DNA of 64,000 bases from GYS-P2D sp964489125 (GTDB lineage Bacteria; Bacteroidota; Bacteroidia; Chitinophagales; Saprospiraceae). A program made the translations under genes and the position numbers. Positions 25,842 to 34,272 of the stretch are shown here, piece after piece (position 1 is the stretch's first letter; each line of letters begins with the position of its first letter). The DNA lies in the NCBI GenBank assembly GCA_964489125.1, contig CAZAXY010000004.1, forward strand, positions 9,061-73,060. The letters run 5' to 3'. The notes below the pieces were generated by a model. That model made no database searches and had not been told where the DNA came from. It worked only from the letters and a program-made list of their open reading frames with translations.

Positions 25842-26622
25842 TGGTTGTTACTCTTTCTTTGAAAATTCTGCTTGCTTTATTATATAGACGTATGTCCATA
25901 TCATTATGTTTTTTTATCAATTTAATAATTGAAGGTTTGATTTTTTCTTCTGTACTAAAAGCATTAAGTGACGGAAATGAGGAGTCTTTAAGATCTAGCC
26001 AAGATGGTATAGTATTTTGTAATTGTTTAAGTGATTCTTCCATCTGTTCAAGTATTCCAAAGCCTCCATAAAGCTGTGTTAAGTTATAATAAGCTATTTT
26101 GTATTGATTTAGGGATCCAACTGCTTTTGGATACTTTACATTAGATAAATAGCTCACCTGTAAATTGGATAAACTTATAATTAGTTTTTCGAGGCGATGC
26201 TCCTCAAGGTCATTAAGTGAAATATTTTTTAATTTGTCTAGACCATTTTTGTAGTAAAAAAAATTATAATGTGAAATAAAACGTTGTATAGGATTGCGAA
26301 GAAGGGTATAATAATAAGGTGAAGGAATCTTTATTTTATATTTAGAGTGCTCTTCATATTTTGTATGGTTCGCTAATACTCGAATATTATTTTTTCTTAA
26401 TTGTTCGAGTTCTTTGTTATCTAGTTGACCTAAATTTTTGTCTGATTTAATTTCATTACAGCCTGGTATGTAAATTTCAGATGTGTCGAGATTGTTCAAT
26501 AAGCAAGCGCTATTGATATAATGTCTAAAGCTAGTGCCCCCGCACTTTGGGATATGAGTAAAAATGAAGGAGCTATATTCATTTGAATATTTTTTTTTCT
26601 CTTTTGATTTTTTCTTAACCAT
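25831..26622 (-). CDS. PAPS-dependent sulfotransferase family protein
   Basis: 263 residues. 'FIFTHIPKCGGTSFRHYI' (residues ~19-36) is the PAPS 5'-phosphosulfate loop and 'YYTLLRNPIQRFISHYNF' the 3'-phosphate loop. It belongs to the sulfotransferase_2 group acting on glycans. It overlaps its neighbours on both sides by 8 and 11 bases, placing it in one operon with the chimeric glycosyltransferase and the ABC exporter (28927 to 24268). Confidence 0.82.
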   Translation of the reverse strand: MVKKKSKEKKKYSNEYSSFIFTHIPKCGGTSFRHYINSACLLNNLDTSEIYIPGCNEIKSDKNLGQLDNKELEQLRKNNIRVLANHTKYEEHSKYKIKIPSPYYYTLLRNPIQRFISHYNFFYYKNGLDKLKNISLNDLEEHRLEKLIISLSNLQVSYLSNVKYPKAVGSLNQYKIAYYNLTQLYGGFGILEQMEESLKQLQNTIPSWLDLKDSSFPSLNAFSTEEKIKPSIIKLIKKHNDMDIRLYNKASRIFKERVTTNDL

Positions 26623-28927
26623 TAAGCTTTTGAATTGTTTTTTGAATGGATTTAAGATTTGATTGATGCTTAGTTAGAAATTTTTTAAAATTGGTTTTTT
26701 GATAACTTTTAAAGCCACTGTCTTCATCGGTGCCAGATGTTCCTCCTTCGTCATGATAAATAACGCTATCTGGTGTAACAACAGTTTGGATGTTGTGTTG
26801 CCATGCTGTATAAGCATAATCGCTGTCTTCGCAATAACAAGGGTGAAATTGTTCATCAAAAACACCTATTTTTTCTATAGTAGAATGTTTGATATACATT
26901 GAGCATCCAGAGACATATCCTACTCTCTGTAATATTTGATAAGGCGCGTCATTGGGGTTTTGCCATTTACCTATATTCCTACCTGTACCATCTTCATAGA
27001 GCTCAGAACCAAATTCTTGTAATTTTCCATCGGGATATAAAATCTTGGATCCAGCGATGCCAATTTTATTAGAAGAGTATGCAGCCTTTCTCAGTGCCGT
27101 AAGCCATCCATTTGTAACATAGACATCATTGTTGACAAGTACAACATCATTTCCTGGAATCATGTGCATCATTGCATTATTCGGCTTTACAAATACGTCA
27201 TTAGTTTTCGATAGACTTGGTATGATATTCGGGTTGATTTTTGCTGCGGCCTTTAGATACTGTTGTGTGCCATCAGTACAACCATTAGAATGAACTAATA
27301 TTTTATAGAATGGATATATAGTATTACCTTCTATTGATTCAATGCATCTTTTTAATAGATCCATTCTATTCCAGGTGACAATGCAGATAGAAACTTCACA
27401 AGAGAGAGAATGGTTCATCTGTGTGAGGGCTTTTTCTGGACCTACGATATTCAAAAACTTGTTCTGAGCACTAGTAACCATCTGATTAATATCAAATTTG
27501 CCTTCGAGAGTTTCTATTATCCCTTGAGATAAAGTTTCTGTGTCATCACTAATAATCCCATCTGCCATGTGAATAAGATTAATTCCTTCATTGCCGATAG
27601 AATTAGTGGCAACTAATGTGCCATATGCGATGGCCTCACAAATTTTTCCTTTGATACCAGCACCAGCTAACAGAGGAGCAACAGCAATTTTGGTATTATT
27701 GTAAAGTGAAGGGAGTTCTTCTTCTTCAATATAGCCTTTATATACAATAGATTTATGTTGTCCTAAGTTAATCACCTCACGTGGAGCGTTAGCACCAGCT
27801 ATTGTAAGAGTTGTGTCAGGCACTGATTTTAACACCTTAGGTAATATCTCAGAGGCTATGAATTGAATAGCGGAAATGTTAGGGTAATGGTTAAAGCCGC
27901 CAATGAATAGAAGATTGTTTTGATTGCATGGTACATATTGTTGCTCTAGGTTATGTATATTAGAAACTACATGAACTGTCGCAGAAGGAAGTTCTTTAAG
28001 AATTTCATGTCTATCCTCTTCCGTAACAGCCCATATGATATCTGCATGTTTGTAAGCTTCTAACTCGCTAGCTTTGTTACGTTTGACTTGATCAATTGTT
28101 AAGGATTCTAAAATCCCAATTGATCTTTCTTCTCGTAACCAATGTACGTCTACACTATCCGCTATAATTTTGGAGTTCGGGAAGTCTCGCATTATGCTTC
28201 CATGGTCATGAATCATATAGAACCACGCAAATATTATTGAATCTAACCTGCTCACTTGAGAACTGATGATACTGTGATCATTATGATTAAGAACTATAGC
28301 TCCTAATTTTTCTAGTTTTTCTCGGTGATGTTTTGGCTTATTCCCTGCCGTAAAGATTATAACCTCATGATTAATAGTAAGAAGCTCTACCATTCTGGTG
28401 GCTCTTTTACCACCACTAGACGTGTCAAAATCTGGTAAGTTGGGTGAGATATATAATACGACTGGTCGCGAATAATCCACCTGCAAGGCTATTGAGGAGG
28501 TGTTTATTGTTTGGTCGACTAAGAGTTTCTTTTGATAATTATTTAGTATTTGGTCGGTTGATTCAAATTTGTGTGCCTTGAGTAAAGTCTTGAAAGATTG
28601 TAGAGAAAACGTCTTAATAGCTTGAGATGGATTTAGTATCGCCTTCCATAGTAAGCCAGAGCCAAGCAGAAAAATAGACCAGAAGGATGATAAGAGTTTA
28701 AGAGATAGATTAACCGGGCGTATAAAAAACTGTCCTATCAGAAAACTTTTCGATTTTCTTAAATTAGTTACATCATTATCTCGCTCCTTATAATCATTTT
28801 TTAGCTTTTGTATTTCCAGATGTTGTTTGTGAATGAGTTGTTGTTGCTTATTGATTTGATGATTTAAAGAGAGCTTATTTTTGCCCGTATCCATTAGTGC
28901 GTTGCTTGGATGTTCTAATTCTGTCAT
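26615..28927 (-). CDS. Two-domain glycosyltransferase (GT4-like + GT2) with N-terminal coiled coil
   Basis: 770 residues. Residues ~20-60 form a charged coiled coil and ~70-95 a hydrophobic segment. Residues ~150-500 are a GT-B (GT4) domain: 'PDFDTSSGGKRATRM', 'LLFIGGFNHYPNISAIQF', 'VAPLLAGAGIKGKICEAIAYG' (E-x7-E type end). Residues ~510-760 are a GT2 domain: 'VSICIVTWNRMDLLKRCI', 'DVVLVNNDVYVTNGWL', 'CYCEDSDYAY'. It probably adds two different sugars to the growing glycan. It is the first gene of the operon that also encodes a sulfotransferase and the exporter. Confidence 0.85.
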   Translation of the reverse strand: MTELEHPSNALMDTGKNKLSLNHQINKQQQLIHKQHLEIQKLKNDYKERDNDVTNLRKSKSFLIGQFFIRPVNLSLKLLSSFWSIFLLGSGLLWKAILNPSQAIKTFSLQSFKTLLKAHKFESTDQILNNYQKKLLVDQTINTSSIALQVDYSRPVVLYISPNLPDFDTSSGGKRATRMVELLTINHEVIIFTAGNKPKHHREKLEKLGAIVLNHNDHSIISSQVSRLDSIIFAWFYMIHDHGSIMRDFPNSKIIADSVDVHWLREERSIGILESLTIDQVKRNKASELEAYKHADIIWAVTEEDRHEILKELPSATVHVVSNIHNLEQQYVPCNQNNLLFIGGFNHYPNISAIQFIASEILPKVLKSVPDTTLTIAGANAPREVINLGQHKSIVYKGYIEEEELPSLYNNTKIAVAPLLAGAGIKGKICEAIAYGTLVATNSIGNEGINLIHMADGIISDDTETLSQGIIETLEGKFDINQMVTSAQNKFLNIVGPEKALTQMNHSLSCEVSICIVTWNRMDLLKRCIESIEGNTIYPFYKILVHSNGCTDGTQQYLKAAAKINPNIIPSLSKTNDVFVKPNNAMMHMIPGNDVVLVNNDVYVTNGWLTALRKAAYSSNKIGIAGSKILYPDGKLQEFGSELYEDGTGRNIGKWQNPNDAPYQILQRVGYVSGCSMYIKHSTIEKIGVFDEQFHPCYCEDSDYAYTAWQHNIQTVVTPDSVIYHDEGGTSGTDEDSGFKSYQKTNFKKFLTKHQSNLKSIQKTIQKLNG

Positions 28928-29111
28928 GGTTGGAATCTCACAATTTCTTATGCAAAGATATTTTTTTGCGCCATTTATAGATATGGAATGACGCGCTTTT
29001 AATGGTTTTGAGACATGGTGTTAAGATAGAATCTTTTATTGTAGTCGGGCTGAGCGTTATCCATGTGTATTCATAAGCTCACCTTGCTATTAAATCAGAT
29101 CTCTGCAACTC

Positions 29112-29384
29112 TCATAAGATATCTCTCATATAGCCAATCTTGAGGAGCGGTTCTGCGATCTTCCTAAGTTGATCCCGATCAATATATCCCATATTATGAG
29201 GAACCTCTTCAATACAGCCTACTTTTTAATTCGATGACCCTTACATGTTCAGTAGCCTCAGATAGCGAGTTAAAAGTGCCCGTATATAGCCGTACTGTAT
29301 CACATTGCATTATTCCGCAGGTAAGTTCGCATCTTAGAAGGTACTCTCGATTAAAGTTGGTAATCTCTCGCTCTCCACGTGTCC
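29112..29384 (-). pseudogene. rmlA: 3' remnant of glucose-1-phosphate thymidylyltransferase
   Basis: On the minus strand one frame reads 'GEREITNFNREYLL' and 'LYTGTFNSLSEATEHVRVIE'. After a one-base frame change near 29210 it continues 'CIEEVPHNMGYIDRDQL' then 'RKIAEPLLKIGYMRDIL', with a stop at 29112. This is the C-terminal ~85 residues of RmlA (normally GE.EITD.NR.Y, LDTGT..SL.EA, CPEEIA...GYI, LAEP..K..YG.YL). The 5' part is gone, replaced by IS3 sequence. Several conserved residues have drifted (W-L-D-T-G to R-L-Y-T-G), so it is an old, dead copy. Confidence 0.75.
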
Positions 29385-29948
29385 TTCGTCTGAGATGCTT
29401 TTGTATCTCGTGACCATTTACAGCCTTCTCGTCTACTCTTGCGATAATAGTAATCAATGCCTCCATTGGGCTTAATACTTATGAGTTCATAGATCTTCTT
29501 GATCACTTCAGTATCATCCAGTTTGCTCTGATAATAGTATGCTGAACGGCTTAGCCCTAATACGCCAGCTATTCGCTTCATACCTGCTTTATAGTGCTCC
29601 TTAAGATACTCTATCGCAGTACGCTTGGCAGAAGGCTTTACCACTTTTTTGATAACACGTCTTTTGCCATTTGTAGATCTAAGGATACATCCGCATACAT
29701 CCGTTTTAGCTTATGATTCTCAGCCTCTAATTCCTTTAGCCGCTTTAGATGATTTACTTCCATACCTCCGTACTTCTTCCGCCAACTATAAAAAGTCCCA
29801 ACACTAATACCTAATTCCCGGCTAATATCATCAACAGAACGACCAGACTCGTTCTCCTTTAAGGCCTTAATAATCTGACTCTCATTGAACTTACTTCTCT
29901 TCATAACAGTTTAAATTTAATGCATTTTTAAACTGTCTTAATTTTTCA
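29385..29948 (-). mobile_element. Truncated IS3-family element (IS407-like), orfA plus partial orfB
   Basis: orfA (29904-29638, 88 residues) is intact: helix-turn-helix 'SQIIKALKENESGRSVDDI', 'GTFYSWRKKYGGMEV', coiled coil, and the end 'DVLSKKW'. orfB starts in the overlapping frame ('KPSAKRTAIEYLKEHYKAG', 'LGLSRSAYYYQSKLDD') and is cut at about 29385, where rmlA sequence begins, so the DDE catalytic core is missing. An AAAAAAG slippery heptamer (29644-29650 on the minus strand) at the overlap is the usual -1 frameshift site. The upstream end carries aactgtcttaa (29931-29941) next to a TGAAAAA terminus. The element cannot transpose on its own. Confidence 0.8.
29638..29904 (-). CDS. IS3-family transposase orfA
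   Basis: 88 residues, complete, starting MKRSKFNESQIIKAL. It contains the N-terminal helix-turn-helix and a leucine-zipper-like coiled coil ('LKRLKELEAENHKLKRMY') used for DNA binding and multimerisation. It needs the orfAB fusion made by -1 frameshifting to transpose; orfB downstream is truncated, so only the DNA-binding OrfA could still be made. Confidence 0.8.
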   Translation of the reverse strand: MKRSKFNESQIIKALKENESGRSVDDISRELGISVGTFYSWRKKYGGMEVNHLKRLKELEAENHKLKRMYADVSLDLQMAKDVLSKKW

Positions 29949-29953
29949 TAAGG

Positions 29954-30096
29954 CTACAACTTCTTATACCCACAAAATCTACACCTATATCCTTTTCACC
30001 ATTTCATTTCCACAAGTGCATCAATGCGCGATTTATCACTGCTAAATTGCTGTTGAAAGTCATAAATGCTAAGTCCTTTGAACAATTTCTCATCCT
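29954..30096 (-). pseudogene. N-terminal relic of an IS1595-family transposase
   Basis: The minus strand reads 'DEKLFKGLSIYDFQQQFSSD', 'KSRIDALVEMKW', a stop, then 'KGYRCRFCGYKKL' and a second stop. The layout phi-x-F-x-x-x-F ... YL/LVE-x-K-W-x-x-G-Y-x-C-x-x-CG is the zinc-ribbon start of IS1595/ISXO2 transposases. The IS3 element ends immediately next to it, so IS3 appears to have inserted into this older relic. The remaining bases to 30170 hold nothing recognised. Confidence 0.6.
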
Positions 30097-30170
30097 TATT
30101 TGCTTTAATTAGTGCAAATAAGACCTTTACCGTGCAGCTTATCTGCACTATTCAAAATATATAAACATGA

Positions 30171-31388
30171 TTATTTCAATTGATAAGTAAGCTTGAGTTT
30201 TTTGATGTATTCAATAATTTTTTTAGCACCAATGATGTAAGAAAAGTCGATTTCCAATCTGGTGAAATTACCTTTTTGGGTATTCGGAACATCCATCTCA
30301 ATGAATGAATGCACTTTGCCGAATATAAAACTTCTATTCAACTTAAATGCATTAGTCCTTAATTCTTTAATTTGAATATCATGATTATTGATAATTAATT
30401 CATTTATTCTAAGTATATGAGGAGAGTTGAGTGGTATAAATTTTATTTTATTGAGATTAGATATATCAAAATTATGAGAGTATTTTAAATTATCTCCTAC
30501 TACTGATATATTCTTTATTTCTTGAAAGTTGGCGTTTACTGTTGTAGAATATAGCATTTTAACAAAATGCTGATTATTAAACCATGGGATAATATAGTCT
30601 TCTAAGTTTTTAGAGTGAGTAATTCTTATATTGTCGATTGTCTGATAGTCTAACTTAGAAGACTTAAGGTGCCGATATAGGTCAAGTACATAGTTGAGAC
30701 TGTTTGGAAATCTAAATGTTTCAGTAATCTTAAAATGTCGTAGATTTTTGTCAATCAATAGTTCATTTGATTTGTTCACATACTTGTGTTGATTGGAAAT
30801 CAATTTTTTAATTTCTTGACTGGACCTAAGTATTTCGTTGTAGTCGAATATATATCTTTGTGATCCTCGTGTAAAGTACTCTGCGGATAAGATGTATGAG
30901 GCAAAGAGTATATAGCATTTATTCAATGCAAAATTGTTGCGATTGTGCAATGATTCTGCGATTTCCAAAGGATTACGGAGTATGATGTAATGAAATACAT
31001 CAATGTTCTCCTCCTGAAAAATTTTATGCCAGAATGGAAGAGTATAGCATAATCTTGGATCTTTCATAAAGAAGGTTGTCTCGTTCGAAAATTCTTCTTT
31101 GATAATTTTACGAGCCAATAGAGCATGATTAGCTAATAATTGAGAATTATACTTTCTCATAAATGGACTAACTGGGTTATCCCAATTAGTTCTTAGAGTT
31201 TCTAATATTTCATTGTTCAACCGAACTATTCTATGATTTTCAAAGAAACCTTTTGGATTATCATAGGATGGGCGCATTATTGTTTTGCCACAAGAAATAG
31301 CTAGTGAATCCAGTATTGAGCAGAACGCAGATGTACCACTCCTGTGCATCCCGAGTACAATTATTACTTTTCTAGCTGGTGATACCAT
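30171..31388 (-). CDS. Sulfotransferase family protein (long form)
   Basis: 405 residues. The PAPS loop near the N-terminus is 'VIIVLGMHRSGTSAFCSIL' (residues ~8-26) and the 3'-phosphate motif is 'YIILRNPLEIAESLHNRN' (near 140). The ~150-residue C-terminal extension has no recognised family and looks beta-rich. Members of this group occur in capsule and exopolysaccharide loci. It is the fourth sulfotransferase-like gene of the locus and is separated from the operon at 28.9 kb by the IS graveyard. Confidence 0.78.
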   Translation of the reverse strand: MVSPARKVIIVLGMHRSGTSAFCSILDSLAISCGKTIMRPSYDNPKGFFENHRIVRLNNEILETLRTNWDNPVSPFMRKYNSQLLANHALLARKIIKEEFSNETTFFMKDPRLCYTLPFWHKIFQEENIDVFHYIILRNPLEIAESLHNRNNFALNKCYILFASYILSAEYFTRGSQRYIFDYNEILRSSQEIKKLISNQHKYVNKSNELLIDKNLRHFKITETFRFPNSLNYVLDLYRHLKSSKLDYQTIDNIRITHSKNLEDYIIPWFNNQHFVKMLYSTTVNANFQEIKNISVVGDNLKYSHNFDISNLNKIKFIPLNSPHILRINELIINNHDIQIKELRTNAFKLNRSFIFGKVHSFIEMDVPNTQKGNFTRLEIDFSYIIGAKKIIEYIKKLKLTYQLK

Positions 31389-31427
31389 TTTGTGAAAAAC
31401 TCATTAGCGAAGATACGAAAGCAACTC

Positions 31428-32474
31428 TTAATGTTTTGTTAGAAAGCTTATTCTATATATTCTTGAGATATCATACTTTAAGAAAAAGTGAAATTCAGAG
31501 TTGATTTTTTTAGTAGGTCTATTAAGTTCTTTTCTGTATTTAATAATTCTTTTTCTAATTATAATTATAGAGAAAAATGATCTCGCTACTTCAATGGCAA
31601 CAGTGAAATTGAATGATAATAATAGAACAAATATTGCTATGATATTTTTTATGATGACAAAAAAAATATTTATAATGATGTCTTGAATATTGAGATTTTT
31701 AAAAAAAGTGTATAAAATATTCAAAAAGAGCTTTCGATCTCTTGTGCGATTGTTGACTTTTATTATTGATTGTCCACCCTTGTGATATACTTGTGATTTA
31801 GGGCAATACCATGACACATATCCTAATACTGTAGCTCTTAGGCCTAATTCTGCGTCTTCATAACCTGTTGCAAAAAAATCATCAAAAAAGCCGATATCTT
31901 TGATCATTTTTGTACTATAAAGAACTGCGCCTCCACAACCTCCTAAGTTTTTAAAAGACTCTGAATACGCCTCGATCGGTTCTCCATAGCCTATTGGAAG
32001 TATCTCGCCAGTATTTAGCATCATATGACCTGCATTATCCATTTTGGACCGGTCATGGTATTGTATCATTTTGGCAGAGACGATGCTGCATTGTTTGATG
32101 AGAGCCATTTGATATAAGTTAGATAACCACATATGGTCTACTGTAGTATCGTTGTTCAGTAAGGCTATAAAGGTGTGGTCCTGATGTATAAGAATTTCAT
32201 TCCAAATCTTGAGATGAGCTCCTGTAAAACCATAGTTTTTGTTAAAAAGATGAACAGTGACACTTGTAGTGTTGTTGTATTTTCTAGCCAGCTTTAGTCC
32301 TTCTTCATTGTCGGAACCGTTATCAATTAGGTGGATATGAAAATCTACTCCAATAGTTTTTAATGTGCTTTCTATGCATTCTAGTGTGTCATTCCATCCA
32401 TTCCAATTAACAATTATTATAGGTATCACAACGGGGAGTATAATTATATATAAAGGTATGATTATCCTAATCAC
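31428..32474 (-). CDS. GT2 rhamnosyltransferase-like glycosyltransferase
   Basis: Up to 348 residues. A GTG at 32429 ('VIPIIIVNWNGWNDTLECI') is a more natural start than the hydrophobic extension from the GTG at 32474. Motifs are 'LIDNGSDNEEGLKLA', 'FIALLNNDTTVDHMWL' (metal-binding NDT), 'GGCGGAVLYS' and 'GYEDAELGLRATVLGY' (ED acid/base motif). This matches the WcaA/RfbF-type GT2 group. The C-terminal ~100 residues include a hydrophobic membrane-associating segment. It diverges from ugd. Confidence 0.85.
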   Translation of the reverse strand: MIRIIIPLYIIILPVVIPIIIVNWNGWNDTLECIESTLKTIGVDFHIHLIDNGSDNEEGLKLARKYNNTTSVTVHLFNKNYGFTGAHLKIWNEILIHQDHTFIALLNNDTTVDHMWLSNLYQMALIKQCSIVSAKMIQYHDRSKMDNAGHMMLNTGEILPIGYGEPIEAYSESFKNLGGCGGAVLYSTKMIKDIGFFDDFFATGYEDAELGLRATVLGYVSWYCPKSQVYHKGGQSIIKVNNRTRDRKLFLNILYTFFKNLNIQDIIINIFFVIIKNIIAIFVLLLSFNFTVAIEVARSFFSIIIIRKRIIKYRKELNRPTKKINSEFHFFLKYDISRIYRISFLTKH

Positions 32475-32500
32475 AACTATTATCTTCGATAAAAATTACG

Positions 32501-33808
32501 ATGAGAATTACAGTTGTTGGTACAGGTTATGTCGGTCTTGTATCTGGCACATGTTTCGCCGAAACAGGTAATGATGTGATCTGTGTAGATATCGATAAGG
32601 ATAAAGTATCAAAACTCCAAAGCGGAGAGCTGACCATCTATGAGCCAGGATTGGAGACCATCTTCAAGCGAAATGTTAATGCTGGACGGCTGCACTTTAC
32701 CACCACACTTAAGGAGGCGGTGGATCAATCGAACATCATATTCTTAGCGTTGCCAACTCCTCCAGGGGCGGATGGTTCGGCAGATCTAAAGTTCATTATA
32801 AACGTAGCCGAGAACCTATCTCATATCATTACCGAGTATAAGGTGATCGTTGATAAAAGCACAGTACCCGTTGGAACAGCGGAAAAAGTACATGATGTGC
32901 TTGCAGCGAACCTCTCCGCAGAGCTCTTTGATGTGGTCAGTAACCCAGAGTTTCTACGAGAAGGCGTAGCTGTTGATGACTTTATGAAGCCAGAGCGCAT
33001 AGTCATCGGTGCCACCGCACCACGAGCGCAGAAAGCAATGGAGGAACTTTATAGGCCATTTGTCCGTCAGGGCAATCCGATCTACTTCATGGACGAGCGC
33101 TCTGCCGAAATGACTAAATATGCTGCGAACTCCTTTTTAGCTACTAAGATTACTTTCATGAATGAGATCGCCAACCTGTGTGATCTTACAGGAGCGAATG
33201 TAGACATGGTACGGCTGGGTATGGGTAGCGATAGTAGGATCGGCAAGCGATTTCTGTTTCCCGGAGTAGGATATGGAGGCTCTTGTTTCCCTAAGGACGT
33301 ACAAGCACTCGAGAAGACCGCTACTGACAACAAATATGAATTCAAAATCCTAAAGTCAGTTATGGAGGTCAACCGCAATCAAAAGAATATTGCGTTCGCC
33401 AGACTTAAGGCCTTCTATGGTGTGAACCTAAAAAATAAAACAATAGCAGTCTGGGGACTGTCATTTAAGCCGAATACTGATGATATCCGTGAGGCGCCAG
33501 CCCTGTATTTGCTCGAGCAATTATTGGTGTTAGGATGTGCGATTCAGGCATTTGACCCGGAAGCGATGGACAATGTTAGAGGAGTCTATGGAGACAAGAT
33601 TGGCTACGCTAAGAGTCAGTATGATGCCTTGGATGGAGCAGATAGTCTCGTCATCATGACGGAGTGGGGGGTGTTTAGAAATCCAGATTTTGACTTTATC
33701 AAGTCTCATATAGGAAAAGGCCTTTTGTTTGATGGCCGTAATTTGTTTGATCCAGATGACATGAAGAAGAGGGGTTTTAGTTATGAGAGTATTGGGAGAC
33801 CTCTATAA
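32501..33808 (+). CDS. ugd: UDP-glucose 6-dehydrogenase
   Basis: 435 residues. The NAD-binding start is 'RITVVGTGYVGLVSGTCFAE', and the catalytic Cys is in 'GVGYGGSCFPKDVQAL' (near 260). The dimerisation and C-terminal UDP-binding domains contain 'VWGLSFKPNTDDIREAP'. It oxidises UDP-glucose to UDP-glucuronate in two NAD-dependent steps. The UDP-glucuronate decarboxylase two genes downstream would take the product to UDP-xylose. The coding sequence looks less AT-rich than the genes on its left, suggesting the boundary of the transferred block lies near 32.4 kb. Confidence 0.93.
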   Translation: MRITVVGTGYVGLVSGTCFAETGNDVICVDIDKDKVSKLQSGELTIYEPGLETIFKRNVNAGRLHFTTTLKEAVDQSNIIFLALPTPPGADGSADLKFIINVAENLSHIITEYKVIVDKSTVPVGTAEKVHDVLAANLSAELFDVVSNPEFLREGVAVDDFMKPERIVIGATAPRAQKAMEELYRPFVRQGNPIYFMDERSAEMTKYAANSFLATKITFMNEIANLCDLTGANVDMVRLGMGSDSRIGKRFLFPGVGYGGSCFPKDVQALEKTATDNKYEFKILKSVMEVNRNQKNIAFARLKAFYGVNLKNKTIAVWGLSFKPNTDDIREAPALYLLEQLLVLGCAIQAFDPEAMDNVRGVYGDKIGYAKSQYDALDGADSLVIMTEWGVFRNPDFDFIKSHIGKGLLFDGRNLFDPDDMKKRGFSYESIGRPL

Positions 33809-33862
33809 ATCAATAATGAAAAATTAATAGTTGACAATCGTTAATTAAATGAAGAATGAAGA

Positions 33863-34237
33863 ATGAAAAATGAAAGGAAGAATGTGGTGTTAGAAAAATC
33901 ATTCGCTTTTTCATTGAAGATTCTTCAAGTTTATGCATCTCTAAAAGAGCAGAAAGAGTATGATTTGGCTCGTCAATTTCTCAGATCAGGCACATCCATA
34001 GGAGCGAATATTGAAGAGGCACAAGGAGCACAGAGTAAAAAGGACTTTATCAGTAAATTATCTATATCCTACAAAGAGGCAAGAGAATGTCGATATTGGA
34101 TCAGATTGTTCATAGAATCATCGGTTATAGAACATGATTTGCTGCCGATCTTACTAAAAGACGTTACTGAACTTTTTAAGCTGTTATCATCAATATTGAT
34201 CAAGTCAAAGAGTTCTGAGTTAAGTGATCCTTCATAA
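33863..34237 (+). CDS. Four-helix bundle protein (S23/IVP family)
   Basis: 124 residues. The hallmark 'FLRSGTSIGANIEEAQGAQS' near residues 45-64 and 'SYKEARECRYWIRLF' identify the four-helix bundle family first seen in 23S rRNA intervening sequences. Such proteins sit as single small genes within polysaccharide loci of Bacteroidota; biochemical function unknown. The sequence just before it repeats short AATGAAGAATGAA-like units (about 33847-33868). ATG 33863 is the only start giving the full frame. Confidence 0.85.
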   Translation: MKNERKNVVLEKSFAFSLKILQVYASLKEQKEYDLARQFLRSGTSIGANIEEAQGAQSKKDFISKLSISYKEARECRYWIRLFIESSVIEHDLLPILLKDVTELFKLLSSILIKSKSSELSDPS

Positions 34238-34272
34238 TTCATAATTATTCAATTTTAATTGTATATAAGCGA

